Shown here one piece after another: positions 41,405 to 49,480 of a stretch of DNA of 64,000 nt. Numbering within the stretch: the first letter of the stretch is position 1; each line of letters opens with the position of its first letter. This DNA comes from Geothrix sp. SG200 (GTDB lineage Bacteria > Acidobacteriota > Holophagae > Holophagales > Holophagaceae). The stretch is taken from assembly GCF_022808935.1 (NCBI RefSeq), contig NZ_JAKZFR010000002.1, forward strand, positions 62,001-126,000, in the 5' to 3' direction. The translations under genes were made by a program, and so were the position numbers. The notes beneath the pieces were generated by a model, which was not told where the DNA came from, searched no databases, and saw only the letters and a list, made by a program, of their open reading frames with translations.

Positions 41405-42826
41405 TCAGAAGGTCATCACCTTCATGGTGTTCGTGCTGCCGGTCTTCCACAAGGGCAGGCCCATGGTCATGACCACGCGGTCGAGGCTCCCCAGCTCGTG
41501 CTTGGCCACCAGCAGCTCGCGCACCACGGACACCATCTCGTCCGTGCTGCTCACCCGGGGAATGAGCAGGGCCGTGACGCCCCGCAGGAGGCCCATGCGA
41601 CGGGCGGTGACCTCGTCCACGGTGGCGCCCAGCACCGGCGTGCGACCCGCCAGGCGACTCACCATCCGGGCGGTGCCGCCGCCCTCGGTGAAGGCCACGA
41701 TCCAGCGGGCATTGATCTCATCCGCCGTGCGGCAGGCGGCGAAGGCCACGGAGATGTCCGTGCGGGAAAGCACCTTCTCGGCCAGCTCGTCGGGCAGCGT
41801 GGAAGTGCGCTGCTTCACGTTGCTGTCCGCCTCGGCGGCGATGCGGGCCAGCCACTGGACGGCTTCCACGGGATGAGCCCCCGTGGCGCTCTCGGCGCTG
41901 AGCATGACGGCGTCCGTCCCATCCCAGATCGCGTTCGCCACATCGCTGGCCTCGGCACGGGTGGGCTGGGCATGCTCGATCATGCTCTCCAGCATCTGCG
42001 TGGCGGTGATCACCGGCTTCAGGGCCTTGCGGGCGGCCCGGATGATCTCCTTCTGGAGGCCGGGAACCCGCTCCACGCCAAGTTCTACGCCCAGGTCGCC
42101 GCGGGCCACCATCACGCCCCAGGAGACGTCGAGGATCTCGCCCAGGTGGGCCAGGGCCGTGGGGTGTTCGATCTTGGCGATGATGGGCTGGGTTCCGCCC
42201 AGGTGCTGGATGATGGCCTGGAGCTGCTGCACGTCGGAGGCCCGGCGGACGAAGCTCTGCGCGAACAGGTCCACCTCGTGCTCCACGCCCCACCGGATGT
42301 CGGCGTGATCCTTCTCGGTCAGCGGATCCACATTGATGTCCATGCCGATGGGATGGACGCCCTTCCGCGCCTTGAGGGGGCCGCCGATGACCACCTCGGC
42401 CTTCAGCAGGTCTGCGCCCTTGGCGAGGATCTTCACCGTGATGGCGCCGTCGTCCAGGAGCCAGAGCTGGCCAGGTTCCGCGCCCTCGAAGAGCTCGGGA
42501 TGCGGCAGGGGCGCGGCCCAGGCCGCGCCGGCGGGAACAGTGGCGCCGGGCGCATGGAAGACTCCTTCGGTTCCCTCGGCCAGGTCCACGGGCGCTTCCA
42601 GCAGGCCCACCCGCCACTTCGGACCTTGCAGGTCCAGGAACACGGGAATGGAGCGACCGAGTTCCGCAGCCAGAGTCCGGACTTTCTGGAGGGCCTCCAG
42701 GCGCGTCGCAGGATCTCCATGGCTGGCATTCAGCCGGACCGCATCCGCCTCGCGAAGGGATTCCCGCAACCGGTCGCCTTGCATCAGGGCGGGTCCCAAG
42801 GTCATCACGAGTTTGGTCTTGCGCAC
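41405..42826 (-). CDS. pyk: Pyruvate kinase
   Basis: A 473-residue glycolytic enzyme making pyruvate and ATP from phosphoenolpyruvate. Motifs include RKTKLVMTLGPA, VFLDLQGPKWRVG, MVARGDLGVELGVE and ITATQMLESMIEHAQPTRAE. The usual RLNFSHG is RLNASHG here, a Phe-to-Ala change beside the active site. The preferred start is GTG at 42824-42826, with GGGAG 5 nt upstream, giving the normal N-terminus; an in-frame open stretch reaches 42862. It faces the Fis-type regulator gene divergently and is followed by the DinB-like gene. Confidence 0.95.
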   Translation of the reverse strand: MRKTKLVMTLGPALMQGDRLRESLREADAVRLNASHGDPATRLEALQKVRTLAAELGRSIPVFLDLQGPKWRVGLLEAPVDLAEGTEGVFHAPGATVPAGAAWAAPLPHPELFEGAEPGQLWLLDDGAITVKILAKGADLLKAEVVIGGPLKARKGVHPIGMDINVDPLTEKDHADIRWGVEHEVDLFAQSFVRRASDVQQLQAIIQHLGGTQPIIAKIEHPTALAHLGEILDVSWGVMVARGDLGVELGVERVPGLQKEIIRAARKALKPVITATQMLESMIEHAQPTRAEASDVANAIWDGTDAVMLSAESATGAHPVEAVQWLARIAAEADSNVKQRTSTLPDELAEKVLSRTDISVAFAACRTADEINARWIVAFTEGGGTARMVSRLAGRTPVLGATVDEVTARRMGLLRGVTALLIPRVSSTDEMVSVVRELLVAKHELGSLDRVVMTMGLPLWKTGSTNTMKVMTF

Positions 42827-42966
42827 ATCAGCTCCCATTTCATGCACAGGCATTCCACACACTTTTCCACAGTCTGCGCCTGCGTTTTGAGGTTGTCACG
42901 GGGCTTTCACTCTTTTCATCGCGGTGCTACCTTCTTGGTCCCGATACAGATGATGGAGAAGACGGA

Positions 42967-43191
42967 ATGCGCGAGAAGCTGCGTATCCTCGTGGCGGAGA
43001 TGGTGCGTGGCGGTGTGCCTCTGGAGCTGGCGCGCCGCGAATTCGAGCGGGTGTACCTGGAGGAGGTGCTGGCGACCCACGAGGGGAACCACAGCGCCGC
43101 GGCCCGAGAACTGGGCATCCATCGGAACACGCTCGCCAAGAAGCTGGAGGCTCCGACGAGCCGGCTCAAGCGCGTCAGCCTCGCCAGCTGA
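42967..43191 (+). CDS. Fis-type helix-turn-helix DNA-binding protein
   Basis: A 74-residue protein that is essentially one HTH_8 (Fis family) domain: EFERVYLEEVLATHEGNHSA then AARELGIHRNTLAKKLE, the recognition helix of Fis/NtrC C-termini. It lacks the AAA+ and receiver domains of NtrC regulators and the N-terminal hairpin arm of E. coli Fis is shorter. It is probably a small DNA-binding regulator or nucleoid protein. It lies between pyk and gapA and is followed by its own terminator, so it may control these glycolytic genes; that is inference from position. Confidence 0.88.
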   Translation: MREKLRILVAEMVRGGVPLELARREFERVYLEEVLATHEGNHSAAARELGIHRNTLAKKLEAPTSRLKRVSLAS

Positions 43192-43212
43192 CCTCTCTTC
43201 CGCCCGGGGACG

Positions 43213-43237
43213 AAAACCCGGCTCCGCCGGGTTTTTC
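43213..43237 (+). terminator. Rho-independent terminator after the Fis-type gene
   Basis: aaaacccggc (43213-43222), loop tcc, gccgggtttttc (43226-43237). The stem is six G/C pairs extended by A/T pairs, followed by a T-run. It separates the Fis-type gene from the gapA promoter. Confidence 0.85.
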
Positions 43238-43264
43238 ATTTCGTAGACCGCGCCGGGTTTTCCT

Positions 43265-43293
43265 TCGACAGGACCGCCCCGGATCGGTACAAC
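43265..43293 (+). promoter_or_regulatory. Candidate gapA promoter
   Basis: TCGACA (43265-43270, five of six to TTGACA), a 17-bp spacer, then TACAAC (43288-43293). Transcription would start near 43300, giving a very short leader with the GGAGGG ribosome site before ATG at 43312. Confidence 0.45.
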
Positions 43294-43311
43294 TGGGAAT
43301 CGGAGGGCGCC

Positions 43312-44316
43312 ATGAAGAAGGTGGCCATCAACGGGTTGGGACGGATCGGGAGGCTGGTGCTGAGGCACCTCATGAAGGTGCCCCATGTGCGCGTGGTGGC
43401 GGTGAACGACCTCACGGATGCCGCCACCCTGGCCCATCTGATGAAGTACGACTCCGTGCACGGTCCCGCGGACTTTCCGGTGGCCTCGGACGGGAACTAC
43501 CTGGTGCTGGACGGGCGCCGCATCCGGGTCTACGCGGAGAAGGATCCCCAGCTCATCCCCTTCGGGGCCCAGGGAGCCCAGGTGGTCCTGGAATGCACCG
43601 GGAAGTTCACCAAGCGGGCTCAGGCCGCCGTCCATCTCCAGGGCAGCGTCAGCCACGTGATCATCAGCGCGCCCTCCGGCGACGCGGACCGCACCATCGT
43701 CATGGGCGTGAACGAATCGACGGTGGATCCCGCGAACGAGCACGTGATCTCCAACGCGAGCTGCACGACGAACTGCCTCGGCCCCCTGGTGAAGGTGATG
43801 GACGAGGCCTTCGGCATCGACTACGGCTTCATGACCACGGTGCACAGCTACACCAACGATCAGCGGGTCCTCGACCTCCCCCACAAGGATCTCCGCCGGG
43901 CGCGGGCCGCGGCCCTCAGCATGATTCCCACCAGCACCGGCGCGGCCAAGGCCATCGGTCTGGTGCTGCCCCACCTCAAGGGCCGCATGGACGGCCTGGC
44001 GGTGCGCGTCCCCACCCCCGATGTGAGCATCGTCGACCTCACCGCCACCCTCAAGTCCGACGCCACCCTGGAAGCGGTGCAGGAAGCCTACCGTTCGGCC
44101 GCCGAGACCGGTCCCCTGGCGCCCTACCTGGAGGTGCTCGACGCGGAGCTGGTGAGCGCGGACCTGCGGGGACGGACCGCCAGCACCCTGTACGATCCCT
44201 ACCTCACGAAGGTGCTGGGACCTCGGCTGGTCAAGGTCTTCGCCTGGTACGACAACGAGTTCGGCTACGCCGCCCGCTTGAAGGACCTCTGCGTCCACCT
44301 GCTGGAGCGCCTCTAG
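43312..44316 (+). CDS. gapA: Glyceraldehyde-3-phosphate dehydrogenase, canonical copy
   Basis: A 334-residue enzyme of glycolysis. NAD site AINGLGRIGRLVLR, catalytic Cys151 in SNASCTTNCLGP, the His partner in TTVHSYTNDQ, phosphate-binding IPTSTGAAKAIG, RVPTPDVSIVDL and the C-terminal WYDNEFGYAARL are all canonical. ATG follows CGGAGGG. It is followed after 3 bp by a second, diverged GAPDH gene, and pyk lies close by, making a small glycolytic cluster. Confidence 0.97.
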   Translation: MKKVAINGLGRIGRLVLRHLMKVPHVRVVAVNDLTDAATLAHLMKYDSVHGPADFPVASDGNYLVLDGRRIRVYAEKDPQLIPFGAQGAQVVLECTGKFTKRAQAAVHLQGSVSHVIISAPSGDADRTIVMGVNESTVDPANEHVISNASCTTNCLGPLVKVMDEAFGIDYGFMTTVHSYTNDQRVLDLPHKDLRRARAAALSMIPTSTGAAKAIGLVLPHLKGRMDGLAVRVPTPDVSIVDLTATLKSDATLEAVQEAYRSAAETGPLAPYLEVLDAELVSADLRGRTASTLYDPYLTKVLGPRLVKVFAWYDNEFGYAARLKDLCVHLLERL

Positions 44317-44319
44317 CCG

Positions 44320-45330
44320 ATGACCGCCCTAGCCCTGAATGGCCTCGGCCGCATCGGCCGTTTGCTGGTGCGTCGCCTGACGTCGACCCAGCCCGGCGCG
44401 CTGGGCGCCGTGAACGACCCCGCCCCCATGGACCAGCTCGTCCACCTGCTCCGCTATGATTCCGTCCACGGCCTCAGCCTCGAGACCATCGAAGGTCTCA
44501 CCGAGGGCGGGCAGGATTTCCTGCTGCTGGGCGGGCGCCGGGTGCCCCTCTTCCACGCCGCGGATCCGGCCCTGATCCCCTTCCCGGCCGGCACCCGCCT
44601 CGTGGTGGAGGCCAGCGGCCGCTTCACCCGGAAAGTCGACGCCACCCGGCATCTCAAAAATGGCGTGTCGCACGTCGTGATCAGCGCCCCCAGCCCCGAC
44701 GCGGACTACACCGTCATCGCCCCCGTGAACGGGTCCGGACTCGACCTGGCCCGCCACCAGGTGATCTCCAACGCGAGCTGCACCGCCCACGCCACGGCCC
44801 CCATGCTGAAGATCCTGGACGACGCCTTCGGCCTCGACCACGCGGGCATGAGTACGGTGCATGTGGTCACCAACGACCAGCGCCTCCTGGACCTGCCCCA
44901 CAAGGACCTGCGCCGCGCCCGGGCTGCCTTCCTGAGCATCATCCCCACCACGTCGAGCGCCTTCGGAGCCCTGCACCGGGTCATGCCGGATCTTCCGCCC
45001 GCCTTCGACGGCGTGGCGCTCCGGGTTCCCACCCTGAACGTCAACCTGGTGGACGTGGTGGCCACCCTCCACCGCGAGGCGGATGCCGCCGCCCTGAATG
45101 CCGCCTTCGCTTCCGCCGTGGCCGGCCCATGGAAGGGCCTCGTGGACCTGGCCCCGCCCCACGCGGTCAGCAGCGACATCACCGGCCGGGCGGAAAGCGT
45201 GCTGATGGATCTGGAGCTCACCATGACCCTCGGCCCGCGCTTCGTGAAGGTCTTCGGCTGGCACGACAACGAGACAGGCTATGCAGCCCGGCTCTGCGAG
45301 CTGGTCCTGGACCTGGCGAAACAGGTCTAG
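44320..45330 (+). CDS. Diverged GAPDH-family paralogue
   Basis: A 336-residue GAPDH-fold protein in tandem with gapA, 3 bp downstream and probably translationally coupled. NAD site LALNGLGRIGRLLVRR is intact. Catalytic Cys154 (SNASCTAHATAP) and the His (STVHVVTNDQ) remain, but TTN after the Cys has become TAH, the phosphate loop STGAAK is replaced by TSSAFG, and WYDNE.GY is WHDNETGY. It keeps the chemistry for oxidising an aldehyde but probably not the glyceraldehyde-phosphate site. It could be an erythrose-4-phosphate-like or other aldehyde dehydrogenase, or a regulatory subunit. Its 3' end overlaps the convergent flavoprotein gene by 4 bp. Confidence 0.9.
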   Translation: MTALALNGLGRIGRLLVRRLTSTQPGALGAVNDPAPMDQLVHLLRYDSVHGLSLETIEGLTEGGQDFLLLGGRRVPLFHAADPALIPFPAGTRLVVEASGRFTRKVDATRHLKNGVSHVVISAPSPDADYTVIAPVNGSGLDLARHQVISNASCTAHATAPMLKILDDAFGLDHAGMSTVHVVTNDQRLLDLPHKDLRRARAAFLSIIPTTSSAFGALHRVMPDLPPAFDGVALRVPTLNVNLVDVVATLHREADAAALNAAFASAVAGPWKGLVDLAPPHAVSSDITGRAESVLMDLELTMTLGPRFVKVFGWHDNETGYAARLCELVLDLAKQV

Positions 45331-46556
45331 ATCGTCCCCGCCGCGTACCCGGTGCTGAAGGCAGCCTGAAGGTTGTAGCCGCCCACAGGGCCGTCGAGGT
45401 CCAGCAGCTCGCCGCAGATCCTCAGGTTCACCCAACCGCGCAGGGCCATGGTGCGCGGGTCTACGGCGGCCAGGTCCACGCCCCCCGCCGCCACCTCGCC
45501 ACGGGCCAGCGGAACGGGCTGGGGCGCGCCGAGTGGCAGGGCCGTGACGAGGCCCACTAGTGTCCTTCGCCCGCCCTTGGAGAGGTCCTTGAGCATGAGG
45601 TCGCGACCGATTTCCGCCTCCGCCAGCAGATCCTCCACCACCCGCTCAGGCAGATGCCGCTGAAGCCAGGTGGCTGCCCGCAGGCGCGGATTGGCGCGGG
45701 CCTCCGCCTGGAGCGCGGCGTCCACCGCCTCCGGCGCCTCGAGAAGGCTGGCATGCGCCAGCCAGGCCGCACCCCCGCGACGGGCACGCTCCACGGCCTG
45801 GCTCAATTCCAGGGCGGCGGGGCCGCTGATGCCGGTCCTGGTGAAGAGGACATCCCCCGCGAAGGCGGCCAGCCGGCGCCCGGCGGGCCCCGCGCACAGG
45901 CGCAGCTCGCCGTTCCTCAGGGCCACGCCCTCCCAGGCGGGGCGCGGACGCGCCAGCGGGATGGGCGCCAGCGCCGGGAACCAGGGCTTCACGGGGACGC
46001 CCAACCCCCTCAGCCACCCCAGCACCTCCCCCCGCGTGCCGGTCTCGGGATAGCTCGCCCCACCGGTGGCGAGGATGACGTGATCCGCCTCCACCCGCGC
46101 CTCGCCCACGCGCAGAGCCGCCAGACGTGGCGCGCTGCCTTCCAGCGCGGTCACGCGGGCCCCTGTTCGCACGGCCACGCCCACCCGGCGCACGAGGGTC
46201 TCAAAGGCGGCCACCACGGCTGCGGCGCTGCCGGGGCGGTCCTGGGGGAACACCCGGCCGTTCTCCCGGGTGTAGGTTTCCACGCCCTCCCGACGCAGCA
46301 GCTCCAGCACGGCCCCATTGCCGAAGGCATGGAGGGAGGGACGAAGGAAGCGGGCCTGGTCCCCGGAGAAGGCCGCCAGCAGGGCCTTCGGTGGGCCGTC
46401 ATGGGTGATGTTGCACTTGCCGCCGCCGCTGATGCGGAGCTTCACGCCCAGCCGGCCGTTGGCCTCCAGCAGCGTCACGGCGTGCCCCTGCGAAGCGGCC
46501 CGCCAGGCCGCCACCAGCCCCGCCGCACCACCGCCCACCACGATCACGCTCGCCAT
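45327..46556 (-). CDS. BaiN/HI0933-type FAD-dependent oxidoreductase
   Basis: A 409-residue flavoprotein. It has the FAD dinucleotide loop VIVVGGGAAGLVAAWRAASQ, then VKLRISGGGKCNITH and ILATGGASYPETGTRGEVL, and at the end VGGYNLQAAFSTGYAAG, all typical of the HI0933/BaiN family. Members include an NADH-dependent enzyme of bile-acid reduction, but most have unknown substrates. Start: ATG at 46554-46556 (MASVIVVGGGAAG); the frame is open further upstream into the repeat element but not family-like. Confidence 0.9.
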   Translation of the reverse strand: MASVIVVGGGAAGLVAAWRAASQGHAVTLLEANGRLGVKLRISGGGKCNITHDGPPKALLAAFSGDQARFLRPSLHAFGNGAVLELLRREGVETYTRENGRVFPQDRPGSAAAVVAAFETLVRRVGVAVRTGARVTALEGSAPRLAALRVGEARVEADHVILATGGASYPETGTRGEVLGWLRGLGVPVKPWFPALAPIPLARPRPAWEGVALRNGELRLCAGPAGRRLAAFAGDVLFTRTGISGPAALELSQAVERARRGGAAWLAHASLLEAPEAVDAALQAEARANPRLRAATWLQRHLPERVVEDLLAEAEIGRDLMLKDLSKGGRRTLVGLVTALPLGAPQPVPLARGEVAAGGVDLAAVDPRTMALRGWVNLRICGELLDLDGPVGGYNLQAAFSTGYAAGTI

Positions 46557-46579
46557 GGGTCCATGATGGCGGAGAATCT

Positions 46580-46704
46580 GGTCCTCAGTCCTCAGTCCTG
46601 AGTCCTCAGGTGCACGGGCTGATGCCCGTGCTGAAGAGAAAACGCGGCCTGTGGCCGCATTCATATCTCACTGAAGGCTGAAGACTGGGGACCGAGGACT
46701 GGCC
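46580..46704. repeat. Inverted-repeat element with 'gtcctca' words and two inner hairpins
   Basis: The left arm (46580-46609) is four near-copies of the 7-bp word gtcctca. The right arm (46671-46704) is the approximate inverse complement, containing ctgaagactggggaccgagg. Between them are two perfect hairpins: gcacgggc/gcccgtgc (46612-46631) and gcggcc/ggccgc (46644-46658). It lies between the BaiN-type gene and the 3' end of the kinase gene, filling the gap. Confidence 0.7.
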
Positions 46705-46705
46705 T

Positions 46706-48172
46706 CTACTGGAAGATCCCCTTGAAGAACTTCCGGATCTTGCCGTCACCGGCGCCCTTCTTCCCCCGGTGCTTCTGGAGCTGGATGGGTTCCGGCAGGG
46801 ACCGGTGCCGCTCCGGAACCGCGATCCAGGGCTGGTACCCTTCCAGTTCGAGCCGAAGCTGGTGGCTGCCCTCTCCGGGAATCTCGATGGCGGCAGGCGT
46901 CTTCCCCTTGGGCTCTCCGTCCAGCAGGATCGCGGCGCCCGCCGGCTCGGTGGCCACCTGGACCTGAAAGGGCGCCGGCTGGAGCCGGAGGGTCAGGTCC
47001 TTGTCCTCCGTCTTCAGGTGATAGGCCAAGGGCAGATAGTCTGGCTTCTCCAGGCGGAGCAGGTTCGCCTTTCCCTTCACCACCACCTGACGCAGCGGCG
47101 TCCGCCCCAGGGACGTACCGTCGAGGAACACCTCGGCGCCCCCGGGTTTCGATTCGATGGACAGCACCCGGCTGGGTTCGGGCCGAAGCACCAGGAACCC
47201 GAGCGCGAGGGCCGACAGGAGCGCGCCCCCAGCCCAGAGCCATCGGCGCTGTGGAGAGGCGGCGGCCGGGTGCTCGAGCCTCAGCGTGCCCGTGGCCTTC
47301 ACCGGAGCCGTGGAGGCCAGCTGGGCCAGGTGGGCCGCGCGGCGCTCCGGGGGCAGGGGCAGCGCCTCGATGAGGGCCGCCAGGAATGAGGAGAGGTCCG
47401 GGTACCGCTTCTCCGGGTTCTTGTCCAGGGCCTTCCCGAAGACCTCGGCCAGACCGGAAGGGAAATCCGGTGGCCAGACGGGGGCCTCGTGCACGATCCG
47501 GTAGAGGGTTGCTCCGACGCTGTCTCCCGCGAACGGAAGCGTACCCGTCAGCATCTCGAAGGCCGTGAGCGCCAGGGCCCAGCGGTCCGCGGCCGGAGTG
47601 GCCCTCTCGCCGTTCAGTACCTCCGGGGCGGCGTACGCCGGGGTGCCCAGGAAGGTCGATGTGGTGGTCAGCCGTCCCGTCTGGTCGCCCCGGGCGATGC
47701 CGAAGTCCATGAGCTTCAGGCGCCCGTCCCTGGCCACCATGAAGTTGTCGGGCTTGATGTCCCGGTGGAGGATCCCCAGGGCGTGCACGGCGACCAGGGC
47801 ATCCGCGGCCTGGATCAGCAGACCCGCCGTTTCGTCGGGGTCCAGCGGGCCGCGCCGGATCCGGTCCGACAGCGATTCTCCTTCCACGTATTCCATGACG
47901 AGATAGGGCCCCAGGTCCTGCGCCTCGCCCACGTCGTAGACCGTGATGGCGTTGGGATGGTTCAGCCGGGCGGAGATCTCCGCCTCGCGCTTGAAGCGGA
48001 GCAGCACCTCCGCGTCGCCAGTGCCTTCCCGGACCACCTTGATGGCCAGGGCCCGCTTGAGCAGGGGGTCCTCTGCCAGATACACCATTCCCATCGCGCC
48101 AGAACCAAGCGTGCCGAGGACCTTGAAGCGGCCAATGGTGGAAGGATCCAGACTCATCCTTCCAACGATCAT
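46706..48172 (-). CDS. Membrane serine/threonine protein kinase with PEGA domains
   Basis: A 488-residue bacterial Hanks-type kinase. The catalytic domain (about 14-275) has the Gly loop GTLGSGAMGMVYLAEDP, Lys in LAIKVV, HRDIKPDNFMV (catalytic loop), MDFGIARG and GTPAYAAPEVLNG. A single membrane helix lies near residues 310-328. Outside are two PEGA domains (SIESKPGGAEVFLDGTSLGR and ATEPAGAAILLDGEPKGKTP), common in surface-anchored proteins. The C-terminus is basic (GKKGAGDGKIRKFFKGIFQ). Start 48172 or the ATG at 48157; GGAAGG touches the second, so the first may be correct. Confidence 0.93.
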   Translation of the reverse strand: MIVGRMSLDPSTIGRFKVLGTLGSGAMGMVYLAEDPLLKRALAIKVVREGTGDAEVLLRFKREAEISARLNHPNAITVYDVGEAQDLGPYLVMEYVEGESLSDRIRRGPLDPDETAGLLIQAADALVAVHALGILHRDIKPDNFMVARDGRLKLMDFGIARGDQTGRLTTTSTFLGTPAYAAPEVLNGERATPAADRWALALTAFEMLTGTLPFAGDSVGATLYRIVHEAPVWPPDFPSGLAEVFGKALDKNPEKRYPDLSSFLAALIEALPLPPERRAAHLAQLASTAPVKATGTLRLEHPAAASPQRRWLWAGGALLSALALGFLVLRPEPSRVLSIESKPGGAEVFLDGTSLGRTPLRQVVVKGKANLLRLEKPDYLPLAYHLKTEDKDLTLRLQPAPFQVQVATEPAGAAILLDGEPKGKTPAAIEIPGEGSHQLRLELEGYQPWIAVPERHRSLPEPIQLQKHRGKKGAGDGKIRKFFKGIFQ

Positions 48173-48215
48173 GCCAGAGGCGGAGGCGACCCGTCGCCCC
48201 GGCTACACTCGAGAC

Positions 48216-49343
48216 ATGTCCGAAGTCGGTTTCTCCAATCCCCGTCCCGCCCAGCTCCGCCGGTTCGGACGGGTGTTCTACCCCGCGGGCCTCCGCATGC
48301 AGAAGGCCCTGGCCGCCCATGTGAGCGAGCCGGGAAATCCCGACCAGCTTGTGCTCCTGGAACACGATCCCGTGTTCACGCTGGGCAGAAACGCCACGCC
48401 TGCGGACATCCACATGAGCGACGATTTCCTGGCCGCCCAGGGTGTGAGCGTCCACCGCACCGATCGGGGCGGCGAGGTCACCTACCATGGCCCCGGCCAG
48501 ATCGTGGCCTACCCCATCTGCAACCTCCGGGGCGGGCGCGAAGACGTGGGCCGCCTGGTGCGTGGGCTGGAGGAGGCCATGATCCGCACCGCGGCGGACT
48601 TCGGCGTGGTGGCGGACCGGCTCAAGGGCGCCCCCGGCATCTGGGTCGACACCGCCCGGGGCCTCGAGAAGCTGGGCGCCATCGGCCTCCACCTCAGCCG
48701 CTGGATCACCACCCACGGCATCGCCTTCAACGTGCGCCCCAACCTCGACCACTTCCGCTGGATCACGCCCTGCGGCTTCACCGACAAGGGCGTCTGCAGC
48801 CTCCAGTCGCTGCTGGGCGAGGACGCGCCCACCTGGGAAGTCGCGGCGGACCGCCTCCAGGCCCACCTCGTCACCTGCCTCGCCATGGACCTGCGTCCGG
48901 TCCGCGAACCCAGCCGCAGCGTCTCCGCCATGACCTGGCGGCGCGGCGCAGTGGGCCCCGAGATCCTGATGATGCTCCGCGTCCCGGCGCACGGGCTCTG
49001 GTGGCAGAGCGTCACGGGCATGATGGAGCCCGGCGAGACGCCCGAGCAGACCGCCCACCGGGAGCTGATGGAGGAGACGGGCCTCACCGGCACGCTGCGC
49101 CCCCTGGGTCTCTCCCACAGCTTCTGGGTGGACCCCGCCATCGTGCACTTCCCGGACGCGGAGCCCAGGTTCAACACGGAGACCTGCTTCTCCATGGAGG
49201 TGTCCGCCGAGACCCCCGTCCGCCTGGAGCCCCTGGAGCACAGCGAGTTCAGGTGGTGCGCGCCGGACGAGGCCCTGGCCCTCATGAAATGGGAGGGATC
49301 CAAAGCCGCGCTGGGGCTTCTGAAGAAGGCCCTCGGCTGTTGA
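48216..49343 (+). CDS. LipB octanoyltransferase fused to a Nudix hydrolase
   Basis: A 375-residue two-domain protein. Residues about 1-220 are LipB, which moves octanoyl from ACP to lipoyl domains: HRTDRGGEVTYHGPGQIVAY, catalytic Lys152 in GLEKLGAIGLHLSRW and Cys186 in WITPCGF. Residues about 235-375 are a Nudix hydrolase with a complete box, G268x5E274x7R282ExxEExG289, preceded by WWQSVTG, a NudB-like feature (dihydroneopterin triphosphate pyrophosphatase). The domains are joined by a short linker and share one clear start, ATG at 48216, although the frame is open upstream. A TACACT hexamer 8 nt before ATG may give a near-leaderless transcript. Confidence 0.93.
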   Translation: MSEVGFSNPRPAQLRRFGRVFYPAGLRMQKALAAHVSEPGNPDQLVLLEHDPVFTLGRNATPADIHMSDDFLAAQGVSVHRTDRGGEVTYHGPGQIVAYPICNLRGGREDVGRLVRGLEEAMIRTAADFGVVADRLKGAPGIWVDTARGLEKLGAIGLHLSRWITTHGIAFNVRPNLDHFRWITPCGFTDKGVCSLQSLLGEDAPTWEVAADRLQAHLVTCLAMDLRPVREPSRSVSAMTWRRGAVGPEILMMLRVPAHGLWWQSVTGMMEPGETPEQTAHRELMEETGLTGTLRPLGLSHSFWVDPAIVHFPDAEPRFNTETCFSMEVSAETPVRLEPLEHSEFRWCAPDEALALMKWEGSKAALGLLKKALGC

Positions 49344-49480
49344 ACGCATCCCTCTCCCGGAAAGCTTGAGGATCCCCAAGCCTGGGTATGGGCGGTCTGT
49401 GGTTCCAACCTTAGCGGAGCGCGGCGCCAAGGCCACCAGACCCCGCCTTGCTAACCTGGGATGTTCAACCGGAGCCGCCC

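Noticed and set aside
42827-42862. A 12-codon longer start for pyruvate kinase
   Set aside because: The extra residues do not belong to the family N-terminus and the GTG at 42826 has the better ribosome site.
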